From Helicobacter_J cappadocius (GTDB taxonomy: Bacteria; Campylobacterota; Campylobacteria; Campylobacterales; Helicobacteraceae), in NCBI RefSeq assembly GCF_030686155.1, contig NZ_JAUPEV010000011.1, positions 1 to 59,526 of the forward strand: 59,526 nucleotides of DNA, in the 5' to 3' direction. The notes beneath the pieces were generated by a model that saw only the letters and a list, made by a program, of their open reading frames with translations, was not told the DNA's origin and did not search any database. Of the stretch, positions 15,731-25,291 are shown in pieces; positions within the stretch are counted from its first letter, which is position 1, and each line of letters opens with the position of its first letter. Made by a program: the position numbers and the translations under genes.

Positions 15731-16177
15731 ATGGATATACAAAATAATTTTTCAGGTCTAAGAGATATTTTTCAAGGTCGCTATAGCACTAACATATCTT
15801 CTAGTGCTCCTGTTAATGAATCCAAGCATTCCTCCATCGCAGATGAATTACAAAATAGAGATATTAAAGATAGCTTCACTCCATCTTTGGAGTATTCTAA
15901 AATATTAGATGCAAAAGATATTGTCAAAGGTGGACTTAAAGATGTTGATTCATTTATTTCAATGACACAAACACTAAAAAAAGAAAATATTTTAAATTCT
16001 GATGATATGATTGCAGTGGATTTTTTGGCAAAAGAAAGCCCAAAGTTAGATTTTGATGCATTTAACAAGATCATAAAAAATGATAATTTGAGCATGGAAA
16101 TGAAAGGGCTTATCACAACGCTTGTACAGAAAATAGAAATGATTGATTATCTATCTGGAGGCGTCATGGCAGCTTGA
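15731..16177 (+). CDS. Uncharacterised small protein, likely RpoN-regulated (flagellar regulon candidate)
   Basis: About 148 residues, no signal peptide or membrane helix, acidic and mostly helical, ending in DYLSGGVMAA. No family recognised. The start is taken as ATG 15731, because AAGGA lies 6 bases upstream; an in-frame ATG upstream (15707) would fall at the predicted transcription start of the sigma-54 promoter. The gene converges on rpoN, 30 bases away. In Helicobacter, RpoN mainly controls middle flagellar genes, so a role in flagellar assembly is inferred from the promoter only. Confidence 0.65.
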   Translation: MDIQNNFSGLRDIFQGRYSTNISSSAPVNESKHSSIADELQNRDIKDSFTPSLEYSKILDAKDIVKGGLKDVDSFISMTQTLKKENILNSDDMIAVDFLAKESPKLDFDAFNKIIKNDNLSMEMKGLITTLVQKIEMIDYLSGGVMAA

Positions 16178-16207
16178 AGAGGTCAAAATTTGGTTTGAAA
16201 AATCAAA

Positions 16208-17494
16208 CTATAAAACACTCATTTCATATATTTTTTTCCGTTCGCTTGAACTTCCTATATTGAGCTGTTTTCGATATTTTGTAATCGTTCTTCTAACCAT
16301 TTTTAGCTGGAATTTTTCTTCAATCATTTGTAGTATCTTTAGATCGCTAAGAGGTTTTTTGTGATTCTCATTTTTTATGATTTCGCCGATAAAATCTTTT
16401 ATTGAAGCATTTGACGTATCCCCATCAATAGCTGTAGTAAAAAAGCTTTTGATGGGCAATACACCTCTTGAACATTCTAAATATTTATTTGAAATAGCCC
16501 TTGAGATAGTGCTAGGAGAGTGACCAAACTCATCTGCAATATCCTTAAGACGCATGGGCTTCATCTCTCCTCCCATAAAAAAATCATACTGATATTCCAC
16601 AATCATTAACCCAATTTTCCTGATAGTTTGTTTGCGCATATCTAGGGCATCGATAAGATCTCTAGCTTCTTTGAGTTTGGTTTTGAGATATTGTTGAGCA
16701 TTGCTAGATTTCATAGCGATCGTATCAATATTCACGCTTGGATAATAATCATCATTGAGCATCACTTGAATTTCTCCATCTATTTGTTGTATCAAAATAT
16801 CAGGAATAATAAAGGACTCTTGTTGTGCAAATGCCAAAGCAGGAGGATTTTTGAAAGCACGGATGACCTTCATGGCTTCTGGATATTCAATATGAGAGCT
16901 ATAGTTTTTGTGATTATTTAAATCTGTGATAATTTTTACACACAATTCATATGTAGAATCCTTTATGTCTTTTCTATCTTCAAGTTGAAATAAAAAAGAC
17001 TCTATTACATTTTTTGATCCCACTCCTTTAGGTTCAAGATATGCAAAACGTTCTCTGACTTTTCTGTACTGCTCAGTGCTCACTCCAAGTTCATTAGCTT
17101 GTTCGCTCTCTTCTGCTTCAAAGTAGCCTTCTTCATTGATATTATCAATAATATCTTGAGCGATTTTTACAGAAATTTCTGTAGGAAAAAGAGGGGGAAC
17201 GATTTGCTCATTTAAAATCTCATAAAGGCTTTGCTCTAAGATAGTCATTGATTCGATTTTGTCACTCATAGAGTTTTTTGCCGGAGTATTTGGATAAGGT
17301 GATTTGAGTTTAGAGCTAAAGTCTTCTACAATTCTACTTTTAATGCTGACATAAGGGTTTTCTCTGGCATATTCAGCGATGGTTTCTTCCATTTCTAAAA
17401 CATTACTTTGAAGAATGGGAAGCCAACTTTTTAATGTTGTAGACAGTTTGCTTTTGACAGCAACATTTTGACGTAATCTAGCCCCTTGTGCCAT
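16208..17494 (-). CDS. rpoN: RNA polymerase sigma-54 factor RpoN
   Basis: The 428-residue protein has an N-terminal Gln/Leu-rich activator-binding region, although rather short and poor in Gln. The core-binding and helix-turn-helix regions follow (DIADEFGHSPSTISRAI), then the C-terminal RpoN box (VRRTITKYRKQLNI) that reads the -24 element. It directs transcription of middle flagellar genes in Helicobacter. It lies 3 bases after lptB in the order dnaX-tsaE-lptB-rpoN, as in H. pylori. It starts MAQGARLRQN. Confidence 0.95.
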   Translation of the reverse strand: MAQGARLRQNVAVKSKLSTTLKSWLPILQSNVLEMEETIAEYARENPYVSIKSRIVEDFSSKLKSPYPNTPAKNSMSDKIESMTILEQSLYEILNEQIVPPLFPTEISVKIAQDIIDNINEEGYFEAEESEQANELGVSTEQYRKVRERFAYLEPKGVGSKNVIESFLFQLEDRKDIKDSTYELCVKIITDLNNHKNYSSHIEYPEAMKVIRAFKNPPALAFAQQESFIIPDILIQQIDGEIQVMLNDDYYPSVNIDTIAMKSSNAQQYLKTKLKEARDLIDALDMRKQTIRKIGLMIVEYQYDFFMGGEMKPMRLKDIADEFGHSPSTISRAISNKYLECSRGVLPIKSFFTTAIDGDTSNASIKDFIGEIIKNENHKKPLSDLKILQMIEEKFQLKMVRRTITKYRKQLNIGSSSERKKIYEMSVL

Positions 17495-17496
17495 TG

Positions 17497-18219
17497 CTAT
17501 ACCTTGAAATTTTCACCCAGATAGTATTTTCTTACCAATGGGTTTTGATATATCTGCTCACTAGTACCACTAGCGAGCAAAGAACCACTTTTGATGACAT
17601 ATGCACGATGACAGACAGAGAGTGTTTCTCTCACATTGTGATCGGTGATAAGTACGCCGATATTTAAAGATACAAGCTGTTCAATAATCTTTTGTATATC
17701 AATAACCGCGATAGGATCAACACCTGCAAAAGGCTCATCTAGCAAAATAAATTTCGGATCTTTGATAAGTGCTCTAGCTATTTCAACCCTTCGCCTCTCT
17801 CCTCCACTTAGACTCAATCCTTTTCTGTGCCTGATAGGAGAGATGTTAAAAGCTTCGAGCATTTGCTCTATTTTATTTTGAGCTTCTTTTGAACTTTTAA
17901 AGGTGGTTTCTGCTGCTAGTGCTAAATTATCTTCTACGCTCAAATCTTTAAAAATGCTTGATTCTTGAGGAAGGTATCCAATCCCCATATTTGATCGCTT
18001 ATGCAGTGGATAGCCTGAAAGATCAATGTCATTTAAAAAAACCTGTCCCCCGCTAGGTTTTAATAACCCACATATCATATAAAATGTGGTTGTTTTTCCT
18101 GCACCATTAGGCCCCAAAAGCCCTACAACTTCGCCACTTTGAACTTCAATAGATACATCGTGTACTATTTTTGTTTTTTTAATTTGTTTGCTTAGGTTTT
18201 GAGCTTTGAGTTTATCCAT
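17497..18219 (-). CDS. lptB: Lipopolysaccharide export ABC ATPase LptB
   Basis: A 240-residue ABC ATPase with Walker A GPNGAGKTT, the LptB-like YLPQESSIF Q loop, signature LSGGERRRVEIARAL and Walker B FILLDEPFAGVDP. It powers extraction of LPS from the inner membrane by LptFG and across LptCADE. It overlaps tsaE upstream by 8 bases. Genes for the rest of the Lpt machinery are not in the window. Confidence 0.93.
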   Translation of the reverse strand: MDKLKAQNLSKQIKKTKIVHDVSIEVQSGEVVGLLGPNGAGKTTTFYMICGLLKPSGGQVFLNDIDLSGYPLHKRSNMGIGYLPQESSIFKDLSVEDNLALAAETTFKSSKEAQNKIEQMLEAFNISPIRHRKGLSLSGGERRRVEIARALIKDPKFILLDEPFAGVDPIAVIDIQKIIEQLVSLNIGVLITDHNVRETLSVCHRAYVIKSGSLLASGTSEQIYQNPLVRKYYLGENFKV

Positions 18220-18625
18220 TGTTTATCCTATATGTCCGATTATTGTTTAATTTGCAGATTTCAATCACACAGATATTGTATCCATTGGCTTTCAATATTT
18301 TCTCTAAAGATTCATTTCCCCATTCTATAAAATGGATACCATTATTTTCAACCCACTCCAAGAGTCCTAAATTCAAAAGTTTTTCCAAAGAATGGTTATA
18401 GAAATCATAATGAAAAATATTTCCATATTGATGCTGTATGCTAAATGTGGGAGATGTTACTTCTTCTTCGGGATAAAAAAATCTCACATATTCTTTTACA
18501 AGAGTGGTTTTTCCACTCGCTAGATCGCCTCTTAGTAAAAAAATAATATTTCCATCTTTTGCTATATCTATAAGCTCTTTTATTAGGATATGGATATTTT
18601 CAAGATTCAAGGAAAACTCTTTCAA
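18212..18625 (-). CDS. tsaE: tRNA threonylcarbamoyladenosine biosynthesis ATPase TsaE
   Basis: The 137-residue P-loop protein has LRGDLASGKTTLVKEYVRFF (Walker A; Ala replaces the more usual Gly after Leu), VTSPTFSIQHQY, FHYDFYNH and FIEWGNE, the TsaE signatures. It supports TsaB/TsaD in making t6A37 on ANN-decoding tRNAs. It overlaps dnaX by 4 bases and lptB by 8, in a conserved Helicobacter operon. Confidence 0.9.
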   Translation of the reverse strand: MKEFSLNLENIHILIKELIDIAKDGNIIFLLRGDLASGKTTLVKEYVRFFYPEEEVTSPTFSIQHQYGNIFHYDFYNHSLEKLLNLGLLEWVENNGIHFIEWGNESLEKILKANGYNICVIEICKLNNNRTYRINNG

Positions 18626-20235
18626 TGGTTTTCCTTGTTGTTTTCAATCGCAAATATCTCAGTAGCTCCTAAATGTATTTTTGCACTTTTTATTAATTCT
18701 GAATTTTCTTCTATAAATTTTTGATGATCAGATTTTTCAACATCAGGGTATTTGTCTGTAGGTTCTTGTGGTATTTGAGGTTGAGGTATTTGAGTATTCA
18801 CAGATTGTTGAACTTCTTGGACATTTTCAGTTTGGATTGAATTTATTTTTGTAGAAATTCCAAATATTTCTTGCACAATATTTTTAATATGCACATAGTT
18901 TTGCTTAAGTATTTCTTTGTCTTGAGATTGAGCTGATGATTTCCAATTCAAAATACCTTTCTCAAAAGAAATAAATTCCACATTTTTTTCAAAAATCTCT
19001 CCAAGTTTTTGACTTCTGTCATAGATTTTTGCAATCAATTTCCTAAAAATAACATTAAAATCATTACTCTCAGAAGGAATGTGATTTGTTTGAGAGGAAG
19101 TTGGTATTTGAGTGTTTATAGAATCTTTTGAAGGATTGTTTGAGGTATTGATTTGGATTTTTGCTTTATCTAAAAAAAGGTTTGATTCTAATTCTTTTAT
19201 CATCGAATCAATATCTCTAAGTTTAGTCGCCTCGCGCATTTTTAAACTCAACAATAATAATACAAAGCTTCCATCTGAATTGATATTAAGCAAATGTTTG
19301 CTTTCAGCTAAAATCCGTAAAAATCTATCTACAATTATAATTGGAAAGTCTTTGTTTTTAGAAACTAAGGCCTCTTTTAAAAACATCATCATTTCATCAA
19401 TAATCATCTCACATTCATATTCTTCTAAAAGCAGAAGAGTGCTTTGAAGTTTTATTTCATCATTATGAAAAATCGCCTCAAAAAATTCCTGAAGACTTTG
19501 AGGATCCACTACGCCTAACATTTCAGTAACTTTGGTTGTTGTGATATGTTTATTGCAGAAATTGATAGCCTGATCTGTTATGGTTAGGGTATCACGAAGA
19601 CTTCCTGAACCACTTCTTGCTATAATTTCTAAAGCTTGAGATTCGTAGGTAACTTCTTCTTTGTCTAATATACTAGCAATGTGTGCAAGGACAGCTTTGT
19701 GCGGAATTTTTTTGAATCTAAAGTGCTGGGTTCGGCTTAGAATAGTCGCAGGGAGTTTGAGTGGATCGGTTGTGGCTAAGATAAATTTGACATATTCAGG
19801 TGGCTCTTCTAGCGTTTTTAAGAGTGCATTAAAAGCTTCTTTTGTAAGCATATGAACTTCATCTATGATGAAAATTTTATACCTACCATAACTAGGGCGA
19901 TATTTGGTGTGTTCTATCAAATCCCTAATATCGTCAATTTTTCTACTAGAAGCTGCATCCATTTCGATAATATCAAGATGACGATTTTCAAGTGCTGATT
20001 TGCAATTATCGCATTCTCCACAAGGTGAGCTTGTCGGACCTTTTTCACACTGAAGTGCTCGTGAAAATATTCTTGCTGAACTTGTTTTTCCACTTCCTCT
20101 AAGTCCGCTAAATAAGTAAGCGTGTGAGATTCTGTTGTGATCTAGCGCAGAAGACAGGGTCTGAGAAACACTTTCTTGTCCAATCAAATCAGAAAAAGAA
20201 GTGGGGCGGTATTTTAAAGCTAAAGCAAGAGCCAT
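18622..20235 (-). CDS. dnaX: DNA polymerase III subunit gamma/tau
   Basis: The 537-residue clamp-loader ATPase begins with YRPTSFSDLIGQESV. It has Walker A GLRGSGKTS, a zinc site (CEKGPTSSPCGECDNC), Walker B IIDEVHML, SRTQHFRF and the sensor GSGSLRDTL. The C-terminal 190 residues are Ser/Gln/Pro-rich and variable. It loads the sliding clamp and organises the replisome. A TATAAAAT promoter lies just upstream (20266-20273), so it probably starts the dnaX-tsaE-lptB-rpoN operon. Confidence 0.95.
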   Translation of the reverse strand: MALALALKYRPTSFSDLIGQESVSQTLSSALDHNRISHAYLFSGLRGSGKTSSARIFSRALQCEKGPTSSPCGECDNCKSALENRHLDIIEMDAASSRKIDDIRDLIEHTKYRPSYGRYKIFIIDEVHMLTKEAFNALLKTLEEPPEYVKFILATTDPLKLPATILSRTQHFRFKKIPHKAVLAHIASILDKEEVTYESQALEIIARSGSGSLRDTLTITDQAINFCNKHITTTKVTEMLGVVDPQSLQEFFEAIFHNDEIKLQSTLLLLEEYECEMIIDEMMMFLKEALVSKNKDFPIIIVDRFLRILAESKHLLNINSDGSFVLLLLSLKMREATKLRDIDSMIKELESNLFLDKAKIQINTSNNPSKDSINTQIPTSSQTNHIPSESNDFNVIFRKLIAKIYDRSQKLGEIFEKNVEFISFEKGILNWKSSAQSQDKEILKQNYVHIKNIVQEIFGISTKINSIQTENVQEVQQSVNTQIPQPQIPQEPTDKYPDVEKSDHQKFIEENSELIKSAKIHLGATEIFAIENNKENH

Positions 20236-20265
20236 TATAAACCTTTTGAAAATTTGTTAGAATGG

Positions 20266-20273
20266 ATTTTATA
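20266..20273 (-). promoter_or_regulatory. -10 region (TATAAAAT) for the dnaX operon
   Basis: TATAAAAT on the minus strand 31 bases upstream of the dnaX ATG, in AT-rich DNA. It is the best promoter candidate in the interval shared with divergent ggt. Confidence 0.5.
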
Positions 20274-20442
20274 CCATTTTAGCTACAAAACAAATCAAAA
20301 TTTATATTTTTATGTGATTTTTGAGTATGTTAGTTCTAAATCAATTTTTTCGATACGCTAGTGCATTTATTTCAAAATCAATTTTTAAATTTTTTTGGTG
20401 TAAAAAACTAAAACTACTCTTGCATAAATTTCAGATTGCTGT

Positions 20443-20448
20443 TAAAAT
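20443..20448 (+). promoter_or_regulatory. -10 box candidate (TAAAAT) for ggt
   Basis: TAAAAT 28 bases upstream of the ggt ATG, followed by an AAGGA ribosome site near 20466-20470. The 241-base dnaX-ggt interval holds no ORF. Confidence 0.45.
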
Positions 20449-20476
20449 CTTAAATAACATCAAGTAAAGGATATAA

Positions 20477-22150
20477 ATGAAAATTATAAAGATTATAGTG
20501 TTGAGTGCATTGATATGCGTTCTGAATGCGGCAAGCTATCCACCTATCAAGGATAAAACTACTGGACTTGCAATCTCAAGTAATGTTTTGGCCAATAAAG
20601 TAGGAAAAGAAGTGTTAGATAATGGAGGAAATGCTATTGATGCAGCTGTGGCTGTAGGCTATGCATTAGCGGTTGTTCATCCTGCAGCAGGAAATATCGG
20701 AGGAGGAGGGTTTGCTGTCATCCATTTAGCAAATGGAGAAAATATTACTTTAGATTTTAGAGAAAAAGCTCCTATGAAGGCTAGTAGAAATATGTATTTA
20801 GATAAAAAAGGCAATGTGATTCCTCAATCTAGTACTATTGGCTATCTTGCTGCTGGAGTTCCTGGAAGTGTTGCTGGAATGAGTGCAATGCTTGAAAAAT
20901 ATGGCACTAAAAAACTCTCAGAATTAATTGCTCCTGCGATTTCTTTGGCTGAAAAAGGTTTTATTATCACTCAAAGACAAGGCGAAACAATGGCTGAAGC
21001 GAAAAAAGATTTTGCCAAATTTGCTTCATCAAGAAAATATTTTCTAAAAAAAGATGGTAGTACTTACAAGGAAGGAGATCTTTTTGTTCAAAAAGATCTA
21101 GCAAACACGCTTAAGGCTATCCAAAAAGAAGGTCCAAAGGCTTTTTATCAAGGACAAATCGCTGATCTCATCGTCAAAGATATGGCAAAAAATGGGGGTA
21201 TTATTACTAAAGAAGATTTGGCAAATTATCAGGTGGTTTGGAGAAAGCCTGTGAGTGGGAATTATCGTGGCTATGAAATAGTGTCTATGGCACCACCTAG
21301 CTCAGGCGGAACTCATATTATAGAAATATTAAATGTGATGGAAAATGCAAATATAGAGAAATTAGGTTTTGGTTCTAGTAAAACTATTCATATAATGGCA
21401 GAAGCAATGCGTCAAGCATATGCGGATAGATCGGTATTTATGGGTGATCCTGATTTTGTCAAAGTCCCTGTAAAAAAACTTATTGATAAAGCTTATGCTA
21501 AAAAAATCTATGCAAATATCTCTGCAGATAAAGCCACTCCAAGTTCAAAGATCAATCCTGGATTAGGGCAGATTCACGAGGGGCATAATACCACTCATTA
21601 TTCTGTGGCTGATAAATGGGGAAATGCTGTGAGTGTAACCTATACGATCAATGCTTCTTATGGAAGTGCAGCGGCAATAGATGGAGCAGGATTTTTACTC
21701 AATAATGAAATGGATGATTTCTCTATCAAGCCAGGAACGCCTAATTTGTATGGACTTGTAGGTGGAGATGCAAATGCGATAGAACCAAATAAAAGACCTC
21801 TTAGCTCTATGTCTCCTACTATCGTTTTAAAAGATGGAAAATTATTTATGGTAGTGGGAAGTCCTGGTGGGGCTAGAATTATTACAACTGTACTGCAAGT
21901 GATTTCAAATGTAATTGATCATAAAATGGATATTTCTGAAGCTATAGAAGCACCCAGATTTCATATGCAATGGCTTCCTGATGAAATCAGGATTGAGAAG
22001 TATGGAATGAGCGAAGATGTGAAAGATAATCTAGTGAAAATGGGTTATAAAATCGTTACAAAGCCTGTTATGGGTGATGTAAATGCAATAATGATAGATT
22101 CAAAAACTCATACAATGTATGGATCGGGCGATCCTAGAAAAGAATTTTGA
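20477..22150 (+). CDS. ggt: Periplasmic gamma-glutamyltransferase
   Basis: The 557-residue precursor has a signal peptide (about 1-18). A large-subunit region carries GGNAIDAAVAVGYAL and LDFREKAP, and the small subunit begins at Thr372 in HNTTHYSVADKWGNAVS, the autoprocessing site and catalytic nucleophile of the family. PLSSMSPTIV and GSPGGARIITT form the substrate pocket. It splits glutathione and hydrolyses glutamine in the periplasm. In H. pylori and some other helicobacters it is a virulence factor that depletes host glutamine and glutathione. Monocistronic, with its own promoter region and a hairpin terminator at 22160-22187. Confidence 0.97.
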   Translation: MKIIKIIVLSALICVLNAASYPPIKDKTTGLAISSNVLANKVGKEVLDNGGNAIDAAVAVGYALAVVHPAAGNIGGGGFAVIHLANGENITLDFREKAPMKASRNMYLDKKGNVIPQSSTIGYLAAGVPGSVAGMSAMLEKYGTKKLSELIAPAISLAEKGFIITQRQGETMAEAKKDFAKFASSRKYFLKKDGSTYKEGDLFVQKDLANTLKAIQKEGPKAFYQGQIADLIVKDMAKNGGIITKEDLANYQVVWRKPVSGNYRGYEIVSMAPPSSGGTHIIEILNVMENANIEKLGFGSSKTIHIMAEAMRQAYADRSVFMGDPDFVKVPVKKLIDKAYAKKIYANISADKATPSSKINPGLGQIHEGHNTTHYSVADKWGNAVSVTYTINASYGSAAAIDGAGFLLNNEMDDFSIKPGTPNLYGLVGGDANAIEPNKRPLSSMSPTIVLKDGKLFMVVGSPGGARIITTVLQVISNVIDHKMDISEAIEAPRFHMQWLPDEIRIEKYGMSEDVKDNLVKMGYKIVTKPVMGDVNAIMIDSKTHTMYGSGDPRKEF

Positions 22151-22159
22151 GTTTATTTT

Positions 22160-22187
22160 CCCATAGGGTATTTTTATCCCCTATGGG
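22160..22187 (+). terminator. Rho-independent terminator of ggt
   Basis: CCCATAGGG (22160-22168) pairs with CCCTATGGG (22179-22187) around a T-rich loop, followed by ATTAATTTTTTATTTTT. The T-rich tail is on the plus strand, so it serves ggt. It overlaps the stop codon of the convergent PLP-enzyme gene. Confidence 0.8.
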
Positions 22188-23071
22188 ATTAATTTTTTAT
22201 TTTTATAACGTTGTATTTGTGTGATATTTCCACTTAAGCCTCCTGAATGAATAAAAACAATATCTCTGCCGTCGAAATAATTTAGATTTTCTCTAATACT
22301 TAGTAATCCTAGACAATCATAAATTAAATCAAACTCAACACCTAATTCTAGCCATTCTTGATAGATTTTTAAAAGCCTAAAGTCGGGTTTTCCAAAAGGA
22401 ATTTTTGTATTTAGTTCCAAGATGGTAGGTGGTTGAGAAATTTTCATATCTTGAAATAATTTTTGAAGATATTTTCTATCTCCAGCAGCTGCTATAGTGA
22501 AGATAGAGGGTAGAAAATTGCAAAGATATCCTACACTTGTCCCGCTTCCTGAAACATAAAAAAAAGCAGGATTTTTTAGGTTTTTTGCATCTTTTGTTAG
22601 TTCAAGAGCGAGATCTTTGATACCTATTTTTGATAATTCACACGCTCCTCCTTGTGGGATAAAAAACCCATTATAAGAATTAGAGATTTCTATTGCTCTG
22701 TTTCTAAGAACATCAACATCAGATCTTTTATCAGAGGGTTTGTAAAATTCAAATTTTACTCCGTTTGCAAGTGCAAGTGCAAAATTTCCTTGAGGTAATT
22801 GTTTTAAGACTTCAGGTAGTGGCGGGGTAACATAAATAAACTCATAATTTTTTAGCCTAGCAATATAAGATAGTGTAAGCATCGCATTAGACTGATTTCC
22901 TCCATAACTCACAAGTATCTTTTCTTTAATATCTAGTTCTAATAATCCTTTGAATTTTCTAGCTTTGTTTCCATTAATAAAAGGATGTAGAAGGTCATCG
23001 CGTTTGATGTAAAACATTCTATTTTGCCAAATAAAATTTTGAAGCACAGAAGGAGTATTGAAAATGTTCAT
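22181..23071 (-). CDS. PLP-dependent ACC deaminase/D-cysteine desulfhydrase family protein
   Basis: About 296 residues of the fold-type II PLP family. It has FYIKRDDLLHPFINGNKARK (the Lys in NKARKFKG is the expected PLP Schiff-base lysine), SYGGNQSNAM and SGSGTSVGYL (phosphate-binding loop). Relatives cleave D-cysteine or 1-aminocyclopropane-1-carboxylate; which substrate applies here cannot be told. The start is ATG 23071, overlapping the mnmE stop (ATGA). It lies at the end of the mnmE-khpB-yidC operon, convergent with ggt. Confidence 0.8.
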   Translation of the reverse strand: MNIFNTPSVLQNFIWQNRMFYIKRDDLLHPFINGNKARKFKGLLELDIKEKILVSYGGNQSNAMLTLSYIARLKNYEFIYVTPPLPEVLKQLPQGNFALALANGVKFEFYKPSDKRSDVDVLRNRAIEISNSYNGFFIPQGGACELSKIGIKDLALELTKDAKNLKNPAFFYVSGSGTSVGYLCNFLPSIFTIAAAGDRKYLQKLFQDMKISQPPTILELNTKIPFGKPDFRLLKIYQEWLELGVEFDLIYDCLGLLSIRENLNYFDGRDIVFIHSGGLSGNITQIQRYKNKKLIP

Positions 23072-24438
23072 TTGCCTAAGCAAAATTCTCCAAACATTTT
23101 ATCAAACATTTCTCCTATTTCGTATGGTTGTGTAATACTGGAAATATGACTAATAGCTTCTGTGATATTGTATGAAAATAATTCAAGCTCAAGTTTTTCA
23201 AACACACAAGCAGCATTTTCTAGACTCTCGATAGCTTTTTTTATAGCCTCTAGTTGAAATTCTGAAGTGAGCAGTATTTCATCACCAACTTCATCTTTTT
23301 GTAAAACTTTGACAAAAGTTTTTTTGAGTAAAAGTGTGCAATTTTGAAGATCTTTTGTACTAATTTTGATGTTTTCATAAGGGATTTTTATAAGGTTTTG
23401 GATATCTGCATGGCTAAATGCAGGGGATAAATCGCTTTTATTGAATGCAATGATACAATGTTTATTTTTTTGGGTATTGAGGAGTTTGATAATTTCTATA
23501 TCTTCATTATCAATGTTTCTTGATAAGTCAAATACAGCTAGAATAATATCGCTTTCAAACATAGAATCGATACTTTTTTTAATCCCTAAAGATTCTATTT
23601 CGTCTTTACTATTGCGAATTCCTGCGGTATCAACAATTCGAATAACATTTCCTTCAATATTAACACTTTCTTCAATAGTGTCTCTTGTTGTTCCTGCGAT
23701 GGGGCTAGTGATAGCTCTTTCATAGAGCAAAATTGCATTTAATACAGAACTTTTTCCTACATTTGGTTTGCCAATAATGCTCAAACGATGACCATCAATA
23801 ATGCCTTGACGCATTTTTGAAAACTCATAGACTGATTTTAAAATACCTTGTATTTCTTTTATCTGAAGAGAGATGTTACTGATAATATTTGAGGGGATAT
23901 CTTCTTCGCTATAATCTATCATTACTTCGCTATGTGCTAAAACACGTAAAAGATTCTGACGTAAATCATCTACAAATCTTCCTAATTCTCCTTTGAGTTG
24001 CTTGGCTAAGATCTTTGATGCTCTTTCGCTTTTGGATTGAATGATTTTTGAGAGTGCATTGATTTGAGAAAAATCAATGCGACCATTTAAAAATGCTCTT
24101 TTGCTAAATTCTCCAGGAGCTGCGAGAATGGCTCCTCTTTCTAGACAAGTTTGTAAAATTATTTTTGCTGATACAACCCCACCATGGCACTGTATTTCAC
24201 AAACATCTTCACGAGTGTAACTAGCAGGGGCTTTAAAATAAATCACAATAACTTCATCAAGTATTTCTTCAGAAGAATTATAAACACAACAGAGGGTAGC
24301 ATATCGTGGGATAAAATTTATTTTTTTGGTTATTTTTTGAGTGATTTCAAGAGCTTTTTGACCGCTTATTCTTACAATAGCAGTTGCTCCAATGCCTATG
24401 GGGGTTGAAATTGCTACAATGGTCCTGTTTTCATTCAT
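23068..24438 (-). CDS. mnmE: tRNA uridine-5-carboxymethylaminomethyl modification GTPase MnmE
   Basis: About 456 residues. An N-terminal formyl-THF-binding domain (IVAISTPIGIGATAIVRISG) comes first, then a helical domain with an inserted G domain: GKPNVGKSS, DTAGIR, NKSD. It ends FGEFCLGK with the C-terminal Cys-x-Gly-Lys hallmark. With MnmG it modifies wobble U34 in tRNAs. The start is set at ATG 24438 (MNENRT), overlapping khpB by 8 bases; a GTG at 24453 would add five residues. Confidence 0.95.
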   Translation of the reverse strand: MNENRTIVAISTPIGIGATAIVRISGQKALEITQKITKKINFIPRYATLCCVYNSSEEILDEVIVIYFKAPASYTREDVCEIQCHGGVVSAKIILQTCLERGAILAAPGEFSKRAFLNGRIDFSQINALSKIIQSKSERASKILAKQLKGELGRFVDDLRQNLLRVLAHSEVMIDYSEEDIPSNIISNISLQIKEIQGILKSVYEFSKMRQGIIDGHRLSIIGKPNVGKSSVLNAILLYERAITSPIAGTTRDTIEESVNIEGNVIRIVDTAGIRNSKDEIESLGIKKSIDSMFESDIILAVFDLSRNIDNEDIEIIKLLNTQKNKHCIIAFNKSDLSPAFSHADIQNLIKIPYENIKISTKDLQNCTLLLKKTFVKVLQKDEVGDEILLTSEFQLEAIKKAIESLENAACVFEKLELELFSYNITEAISHISSITQPYEIGEMFDKMFGEFCLGK

Positions 24439-25291
24439 TTTTAATAAAATCACTCACAATAATATAACGTTCATCTTGAGCATTGATTCGGAAGGAGACA
24501 TATTTATTTGGAAAAGTATCTCTAAGTTTTTTTAGTGCTATGTAAGCAAGAACTCCATCTAAAGGCTTTGTTTGTGCTTTTCCAGTCTCTGCAATCATTG
24601 AAATAATACTTTGTAGATAAATATCTATGGCTTCTTCTTGGTTTTTCAGAAATTGGGCTATTTCTAATCGGATGTTGTATCCATATTTTGGATGTATCCA
24701 GTTAAAAAGTAGATAGGACAATGCTTTGTATCTATATCCTTTTTCTCCAATCATTAGTGCAGAGTCATCACCATCTAATGTAACTAGAAGAGTTTGATTG
24801 TCATAGATACCAACTTCTATCTTGTCAATTTTGTATGGCATAGAAGCAAATAATTCTTTTAATTCAGATTCAATTTCTTGAGTGATTTGGTGAGGATCTT
24901 GTATTTCTTTGAAAAATACTTCATCAATATCACTCTTACCCATCTCAAATTCACCATGATGATTTTCTTGGGTTTGGACTCCTAAGTGATGATCAAAATA
25001 AGAGGGGCGAGATTTATTCTCTTCATAATTAATATCCTCATCATTTATTATAGAGGGTTTGTTTTGGTTTTTTTCAGGAGATGGTTGATGTGTTGTTTGA
25101 TTTTTTGTAACTGGAGGATTTGAGTGTTCTATTATTGTTGCCACAATGATAGCATCTTTTTTCCCAATGCCTAAAAACCCATTAGAAGGGGTTTGTATAA
25201 TTTCATAATCAAGATCGGTAACTGAACAACCCAACTCTACAGAAGCTTGAGTGATAGCCTCTTGAAGAGTTTTTGCAACAATTTTTTTCAT
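24431..25291 (-). CDS. khpB: RNA-binding protein KhpB/Jag
   Basis: The 286-residue protein has a Jag-N domain at 1 to about 50 (KIVAKTLQEAITQAS, NGFLGIGKKDAII). A variable acidic linker follows, then a KH domain with LIGEKGYRYKALSYL and an R3H-like end. It binds RNA and is usually encoded beside yidC, as here (start/stop overlap of 4 bases). Role in RNA metabolism and cell-envelope regulation is known from other bacteria. Confidence 0.88.
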   Translation of the reverse strand: MKKIVAKTLQEAITQASVELGCSVTDLDYEIIQTPSNGFLGIGKKDAIIVATIIEHSNPPVTKNQTTHQPSPEKNQNKPSIINDEDINYEENKSRPSYFDHHLGVQTQENHHGEFEMGKSDIDEVFFKEIQDPHQITQEIESELKELFASMPYKIDKIEVGIYDNQTLLVTLDGDDSALMIGEKGYRYKALSYLLFNWIHPKYGYNIRLEIAQFLKNQEEAIDIYLQSIISMIAETGKAQTKPLDGVLAYIALKKLRDTFPNKYVSFRINAQDERYIIVSDFIKNE

